Source: Clostridia bacterium (GTDB lineage: Bacteria; Bacillota; Clostridia; Oscillospirales; Acutalibacteraceae). Taken from it: 64,000 nt of DNA. The position numbers and the translations under genes were made by a program. Shown here piece after piece: positions 60,236-64,000 of the stretch. Every line of letters starts with the position of its first letter. Positions within the stretch are counted from its first letter, which is position 1. The stretch lies in assembly GCA_017397845.1 (NCBI GenBank), contig JAFQHU010000008.1, forward strand, positions 1 through 64,000, written 5' to 3'. A model generated the notes under the pieces. It was not told where the DNA came from. It saw only the letters and a program-made list of their open reading frames with translations, and did no database searches.

Positions 60236-60264
60236 TTGACACTGTCGGTCTTTTGTGCTATACT
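60236..60264 (+). promoter_or_regulatory. Promoter of the 295-residue unknown gene
   Basis: TTGACA (60236-60241), 17 bases, TATACT (60259-60264). It lies inside any longer reading of the gene and supports the ATG at 60326. Confidence 0.8.
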
Positions 60265-60325
60265 CTTATACTGTATAAAAATATATACATCACTTTGTGA
60301 TTTATGGAAAAGGAGTTATCCTGTA

Positions 60326-61213
60326 ATGGCTATCAATGAAAATTTCAGAAGTATTCTTGACGGTATCGGTCAGGAAATTACAAATCTCGGCTTCGCTGCT
60401 TACAAAAACGAAAAGGGTGAATTCATCACCGAAGCAGATGATAAACTCACCGCAAGGTATACCGGTGAAAAGGGTGTTATTGCCGTGAGCTATGAGGACG
60501 GAAAGGTTATTCTTTTCTCAGGCGAAGATATCGAAGCACCCGAAGACACACCCAAAAAGCTTTCGGTTTCTCTTCTCGACGAAAATGCAGACGTCAGAGA
60601 CGTAAAATATGTGGTAAACGAGCTTACGGACACTCTTCACAGCAAATATGCAAAGAAGATCGCCGCACCCAAAAAGGCAGCTCAGCAGAAAGCGACACAG
60701 ACCGTCTCCAAAGCTGCGGTAAAGCACGGCTCTTTTTATGATCCGAATACTCTCGCAAGCAAACTTTGTCTTGTTTTTCCTGAACTCAGACCCTATTACA
60801 AAGATAACCTTGCTCAGTACGGTGAGTTTCTTGCAGAAAAATTCTTTGACGAATACGGCACAGCCAAAGTTATCGGTGCAATCAAGGCAAATGATCCTCA
60901 GACCATGAAAAAGCTTTTCCAGGTTCTCAACGAAATTTATGAGGACGGCACAAGTGAGGTTCAGGATGTTATCGCCGTAACCATTCTCGGTGCTCTCGAA
61001 AATGACCAAATTCTTCTCGCACGCTGTGTGGATTATATGAGCGCTACCATGGCTCCTCCCGTAATCGAGGTAAACAAGCTTTTGGCAAAATCAAAGAAAT
61101 CAAGAAAGCTGCTTAAAAATCCTCCCGCATACAAACCAAAAAAAGAAAAGAAGCCCGGTATGTTCGCCCAGGCTATGGCACAAAGCGGCGGCGGTATGCC
61201 TCCCGCAATGTAA
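60326..61213 (+). CDS. Soluble protein of unknown function
   Basis: A 295-residue cytosolic protein. The N-terminal part (about 1-110) looks alpha/beta, with ITEADDKLTARYTGEKGVIAV-type strands. An Ala/Lys/Gln-rich linker (about 110-135) and a helical C-terminal part (about 140-260: LFPELRPYYKDNLAQYGEFL) follow. The end is Lys/Pro/Gly-rich (KEKKPGMFAQAMAQSGGG). No family recognised. ATG at 60326 follows AAAGGAG, with a consensus promoter upstream. Repeat R4 begins on the base after its stop. Confidence 0.6.
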   Translation: MAINENFRSILDGIGQEITNLGFAAYKNEKGEFITEADDKLTARYTGEKGVIAVSYEDGKVILFSGEDIEAPEDTPKKLSVSLLDENADVRDVKYVVNELTDTLHSKYAKKIAAPKKAAQQKATQTVSKAAVKHGSFYDPNTLASKLCLVFPELRPYYKDNLAQYGEFLAEKFFDEYGTAKVIGAIKANDPQTMKKLFQVLNEIYEDGTSEVQDVIAVTILGALENDQILLARCVDYMSATMAPPVIEVNKLLAKSKKSRKLLKNPPAYKPKKEKKPGMFAQAMAQSGGGMPPAM

Positions 61214-61371
61214 ATGCAAAATGCAGAATGCAAAATGCAAAATGGCGTGTGAGGCTTCGGGGAACGAAAAGCGATACACCGCCACCTGAAAAATGCCTTG
61301 CCTTCCTGAGGAGAGGTGGCACACGCAGTGTGACGGAGAGGTCGTAGGGACACGGCGTGCCGTGTCCGCCC
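61214..61371 (+). repeat. Intergenic repeat mosaic R4
   Basis: Starts on the base after the stop codon. Heptads ATGCAAA, ATGCAGA, ATGCAAA, ATGCAAA, closed by ATGGCG (61214-61247). Module B follows with GCTTCGGGGAACGAAAAGC and ACACCGCCACC (to 61286). Module C (61304-61342) has GAGGAGAGGTGGC and GTGACGGAGAGG, and module D (61341-61371) has GGGACACGGC and GCCGTGTCC. Confidence 0.8.
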
Positions 61372-61414
61372 TTAACAGCCCCTGCAAATATATCCCCTTG
61401 AAAGGAAAAGCAGT

Positions 61415-62332
61415 ATGTATTTAGATCCGATTCTTAAACTTTTCTGGAAAAACACCGAAAGAATGGATAATAAGAGAATAGCTACTCTTCATTTCCCCGA
61501 AGGTGTACACGAAAGCAATAATCACGCCTATATTTCTGACGGTCACAGACATCATCTGCTGGATGTTTATTATCCTGAAAGTGCAGAGGGTAAATTTCCG
61601 GTCATAATTGACGTTCACGGCGGCGGGTGGATGTACGGAGACAAAGAGCTTAACAAAAATTACTGCCTTACTCTCGCAAAAAGGGGTAACGTGGTTTTCA
61701 ATATCAGCTACCGTCTTTATCCTGAGGTGACCGCTGATGAACAGCTCCGTGATGTGGCTGCGGCTCTTAAATGGATAAATGAAAACATGGATTCATTTCC
61801 CTGCGATAAAGGAAGCATCTGTCTTACGGGGGATTCTGCCGGCGGTATGCTTGCCGCCTTTACGGCTATGCTTTCACAGAGCGAAAAAATGAGGGAGCTT
61901 TTCTCCGTTCCCGATTTTTCCCTTAAGTTTGATGCTGTGGGTCTTACCTCTGCCGTGGCATACATGGATGACGGTTCGCTTATGTCCTTTTATACCAAAA
62001 TTATGCTCGGCGGCAATAAATATAAAAAAGAAAAATGGGCACCCTATGTAAATATTGACAGGGTACTCGATTTAGGTGAAATGATTCCCACCTTTATGGT
62101 CACCTCCACAGGCGACACTCTTGCTTTAAAGCAAGTGCTCCGTGCTGCTGAGGACTTTAAGAAAAAGGGTGTAGAAGTAGAAATGATGAATTTCGGAGAA
62201 TATAAAGGCAAAGCTTTACCACATGTTTTTTCCGTTCTTTATCCTGAAATGAAGCCTTCGGCAGAAAACATAGACGCTATGCTTGATTTCTTTAAAAAGC
62301 ACAGCAAGGAATGCAAAATGCAAAAAACATGA
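61415..62332 (+). CDS. HSL-type alpha/beta hydrolase (esterase)
   Basis: A 305-residue hydrolase of the hormone-sensitive lipase group. The oxyanion motif HGGGWMYGD (about residue 68), the nucleophile GDSAGG (about 149) and late Asp (STGDTLAL) and His (LPHVFS) residues complete a triad. It likely cuts short acyl esters. AAAGGAAAAG precedes the ATG. The last six codons (KMQKT region) fall in ATGCAAA heptads, so a repeat array forms its 3' end. Own terminator. Confidence 0.88.
   Translation: MYLDPILKLFWKNTERMDNKRIATLHFPEGVHESNNHAYISDGHRHHLLDVYYPESAEGKFPVIIDVHGGGWMYGDKELNKNYCLTLAKRGNVVFNISYRLYPEVTADEQLRDVAAALKWINENMDSFPCDKGSICLTGDSAGGMLAAFTAMLSQSEKMRELFSVPDFSLKFDAVGLTSAVAYMDDGSLMSFYTKIMLGGNKYKKEKWAPYVNIDRVLDLGEMIPTFMVTSTGDTLALKQVLRAAEDFKKKGVEVEMMNFGEYKGKALPHVFSVLYPEMKPSAENIDAMLDFFKKHSKECKMQKT
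62311..62324 (+). repeat. Two-heptad remnant R7 in the esterase 3' end
   Basis: ATGCAAA twice, coding the last residues before the stop at 62330-62332. It has the same unit as the R3 and R4 arrays but lacks the closing hexamer. Confidence 0.55.
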
Positions 62333-62356
62333 GGGCTGACAACAGCCCTTTTTTGA
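62332..62356 (+). terminator. Terminator of the esterase gene
   Basis: AGGGCT (62332-62337) pairs with AGCCCT (62344-62349), then six T. Confidence 0.75.
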
Positions 62357-62387
62357 TGATTATTTTAAATGAACAAAGGAGGAAAAA

Positions 62388-62948
62388 ATGAAGCTTCTTT
62401 TCGATTTGTTTGTTATATTTGCCCGCATCGGAGGCTTTACCTTCGGAGGCGGTTATGCTATGCTTCCCATGCTCCAGAAGGAAGTGGTGGAAAAGCGTAA
62501 GTGGGCAACACAGGATGAGCTTATGGATTATTATGCCATCGGTCAATGCACACCGGGTATTATCGCCGTTAATGTGGCAACCTTCATCGGCACCAAGCTG
62601 AGGGGCTTTTGGGGTGCGCTGTTTGCCACTTTGGGCGTAATAACTCCGTCAATAATTATCATTATGATAATCGCCGCATTTATCAGCGGTTTTCAGGATA
62701 TAGAGATTGTTACCCATGCCTTCAACGGCATAAGAGCTGCAGTCGTGGCGCTTATTCTCTCTTCGGTAATCAAGCTTTCAAAAAAGAGCATAGTTGACAA
62801 AATTACTGTGGTAATTTTTGTTTTGGTGGCCATTCTTTCCTTTTTCACGGATATTTCACCCGTTGTATTTATTATCGCGGTGGCATTTATTTCTCTTGCC
62901 GTCAATATGATTAAGGAAAAGAAAATGAAAGGGGGAAAAGAAAAATGA
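62388..62948 (+). CDS. Chromate transporter half, N-type
   Basis: A 186-residue membrane protein, one of the two short (SCHR) halves of a ChrA-type chromate transporter. The N-terminal signature FARIGGFTFGGGYAMLPMLQ and YAIGQCTPGIIAVNVATFIG are typical. CHR proteins export chromate, or an unknown physiological anion. AAAGGAGG precedes the ATG. Overlaps the next half by four bases. Confidence 0.9.
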   Translation: MKLLFDLFVIFARIGGFTFGGGYAMLPMLQKEVVEKRKWATQDELMDYYAIGQCTPGIIAVNVATFIGTKLRGFWGALFATLGVITPSIIIIMIIAAFISGFQDIEIVTHAFNGIRAAVVALILSSVIKLSKKSIVDKITVVIFVLVAILSFFTDISPVVFIIAVAFISLAVNMIKEKKMKGGKEK

Positions 62949-63535
62949 TTTTTTTAGAGCTTTTTTTCCGTTTCTTTTTCGTGGGACTTTTCTCTGTGGG
63001 CGGCGGACTTGCCACTTTACCCTTTCTGACAGATATGGGAGAGGTTACCGGATGGTTTAACCAAACTGATATTTCGAATATGATAGCCATTTCCGAATCT
63101 ACTCCCGGTCCTATCGGTATAAATATGGCAACCTATGTGGGATTTCAGATGGGTGAAGGCCTCGGAGGCATGCCTGGAGGTCTTTTCGGTGCACTGGTAG
63201 CGCCCTTAGGTTTGACCGCTCCGGCACTTATCTTGGTTTTAGCCATTTCAAAGGTACTGCTCAAATTCCGTTCATCAAAGTATGTGGAGTGGGTGTTTTA
63301 CGGTTTGCGTGCCGCCTCTCTCGGCCTTATCGCTTCCGCCTGTATGGGTGTGGCTAAGATAGCCTTTTTCTCCGCAGATGTTTTCGCGGAAAGCGGAAAT
63401 TTTCTGATGGCTGTGGATTATAAAAGCATTATTCTTTCGGTGCTTATTTTTATCGGTGTAACGAAATTCAAAAAAATCCACCCCATTGTGTTTATACTGA
63501 TTGCGGCGGTGGTGGGGGTAGTATTTAAGTTCTGA
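62945..63535 (+). CDS. Chromate transporter half, C-type
   Basis: A 196-residue partner of the preceding half: FFVGLFSVGGGLATLPFL and ISESTPGPIGINMATYVGFQ. The two halves normally form a heterodimer in the membrane with opposite topology. It overlaps the previous gene by four bases. Followed by a small lipoprotein gene. Confidence 0.9.
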   Translation: MIFLELFFRFFFVGLFSVGGGLATLPFLTDMGEVTGWFNQTDISNMIAISESTPGPIGINMATYVGFQMGEGLGGMPGGLFGALVAPLGLTAPALILVLAISKVLLKFRSSKYVEWVFYGLRAASLGLIASACMGVAKIAFFSADVFAESGNFLMAVDYKSIILSVLIFIGVTKFKKIHPIVFILIAAVVGVVFKF

Positions 63536-63561
63536 TAAAAGATTATTAATGAGAACGGAAA

Positions 63562-63882
63562 ATGAAAAGAATTATTTGCTTGTTTCTTGCTTCTGTTGTT
63601 TGTCTGTCCTTTTCTGCCTGCGGAAAAATTTCTGTGGAAGCAGACAGTGAAGTGAATACTACTGCATTTGCAATTGATGAAAACGGCAGTGCGGATTTCA
63701 CAGAGGAGCAGTTGGTAAAGTACATCGAAAAGGTCGAGCTGACAACTGAGAACCGGATGCTGTATTTTGAGGATTATTGCAGAGAAAAAGCTGTAGAAAG
63801 AGTTAATTCCTTTGGCGAGGTTACACACGGTAAAGAGCTTCACAATCAACGGATTCCTAAGGGCGATGAGTATTCAATGTAG
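63562..63882 (+). CDS. Small lipoprotein of unknown function
   Basis: A 106-residue protein with a lipoprotein signal (lipobox LSFSACG near residue 20) and an acidic external part containing TEEQLVKYIEKVELTTENR. No family recognised. A weak GAACGG ribosome binding site is present. Probably the last gene of the chromate transporter operon, 26 bases after it. Confidence 0.6.
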   Translation: MKRIICLFLASVVCLSFSACGKISVEADSEVNTTAFAIDENGSADFTEEQLVKYIEKVELTTENRMLYFEDYCREKAVERVNSFGEVTHGKELHNQRIPKGDEYSM

Positions 63883-63940
63883 TGGGGTACCCCGGAGGGT
63901 GATTATATTTCTGAAATTTATAACAAATATCATAAATAAA

Positions 63941-63978
63941 AGCTATAGTCCGTCAGCTCGGCGGATTATAGCTTTTTT
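63941..63978 (+). terminator. Terminator at the right edge
   Basis: AGCTATAGTCCG (63941-63952) pairs with CGGATTATAGCT (63962-63973), GU allowed, then six T. Confidence 0.75.
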
Positions 63979-64000
63979 GATTGGTGAAAGGTATTCCTCT

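Overview
The window looks like chromosomal DNA of a low-to-moderate GC, Gram-positive anaerobe of the class Clostridia, most likely an Oscillospiraceae/Ruminococcaceae-type gut bacterium (inference). The signs are consensus AAGGAGG ribosome binding sites, TTGACA/TATAAT promoters, two T-box leaders, lipoproteins and Fn3/LRR-bearing secreted proteins. RNase Y, MutS2, YqzL-RecO-Era and mreBCD-PBP2-minD-mgsA gene neighbourhoods, an NADP-type glutamate dehydrogenase, and Rnf-like membrane subunits point the same way. No rRNA, tRNA, phage, transposase or CRISPR array was seen.

Layout. 0.3-7.3 kb: MATE exporter, a large secreted double metallophosphoesterase, an orphan peptide-type binding lipoprotein and, between the last two, a GC-rich cloverleaf-like palindrome. 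7.4-13.4 kb: rmuC, alr, a threonine-aldolase-like enzyme, trmB with a Cys in place of a conserved Asp, an ATC-hydrolase-like protein and a membrane-anchored hydrolase. 13.4-19.1 kb: accessory patch with a padR operon, a V8-like protease, an Ig-like protein, a BspA-type LRR protein and a membrane protein, with tandem-duplicated segments and a truncated gene copy. 19.1-26.3 kb: DUF3048 lipoprotein, lepA-hemW, patatin, and an orphan trpB behind a Trp T-box. 26.4-32.1 kb: mreB-mreC-mreD-PBP2-minD-mgsA. 32.1-36.5 kb: T-box, intergenic repeat mosaic, unknown ORF, hisS, aspS. 36.6-36.9 kb: a compact locus with two convergent consensus promoters, nested inverted repeats, a sequestered Shine-Dalgarno and a 29-codon ORF, resembling a type I toxin-antitoxin module. 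37-43.6 kb: unknown lipid-anchored or membrane protein, LUD protein, gdhA, rny, RluA-like synthase, lrgAB. 43.7-51 kb: three large secreted proteins and an HD hydrolase. 51-60.2 kb (minus strand): mutS2, recO, yqzL-like, an S23/four-helix-bundle gene between repeat arrays, era, a GH-like membrane protein, rnfA/E/D-like genes and rpe. 60.3-64 kb: unknown soluble protein, esterase, split chromate transporter, small lipoprotein.

The housekeeping genes cover cell shape (MreBCD-PBP2), translation (LepA, HisS, AspS, TrmB), RNA decay (RNase Y), ribosome biogenesis and repair (Era, RecO, MutS2, RmuC) and amino acid metabolism under T-box control. The most interesting signals are: (1) the type I TA-like locus at 36588-36889; (2) a family of intergenic elements built from exactly four heptads closed by ATGGCG or ATTGCG, often starting at a stop codon; (3) an Rnf-like D-E-A trio lacking B, C and G and half of the expected Fe-S cysteines; (4) an MgsA-like protein with three active-site substitutions; (5) a T-box with overlapping Asp and His codons; (6) the GC-rich cloverleaf. 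All functional calls are by reading motifs; no database search was possible.
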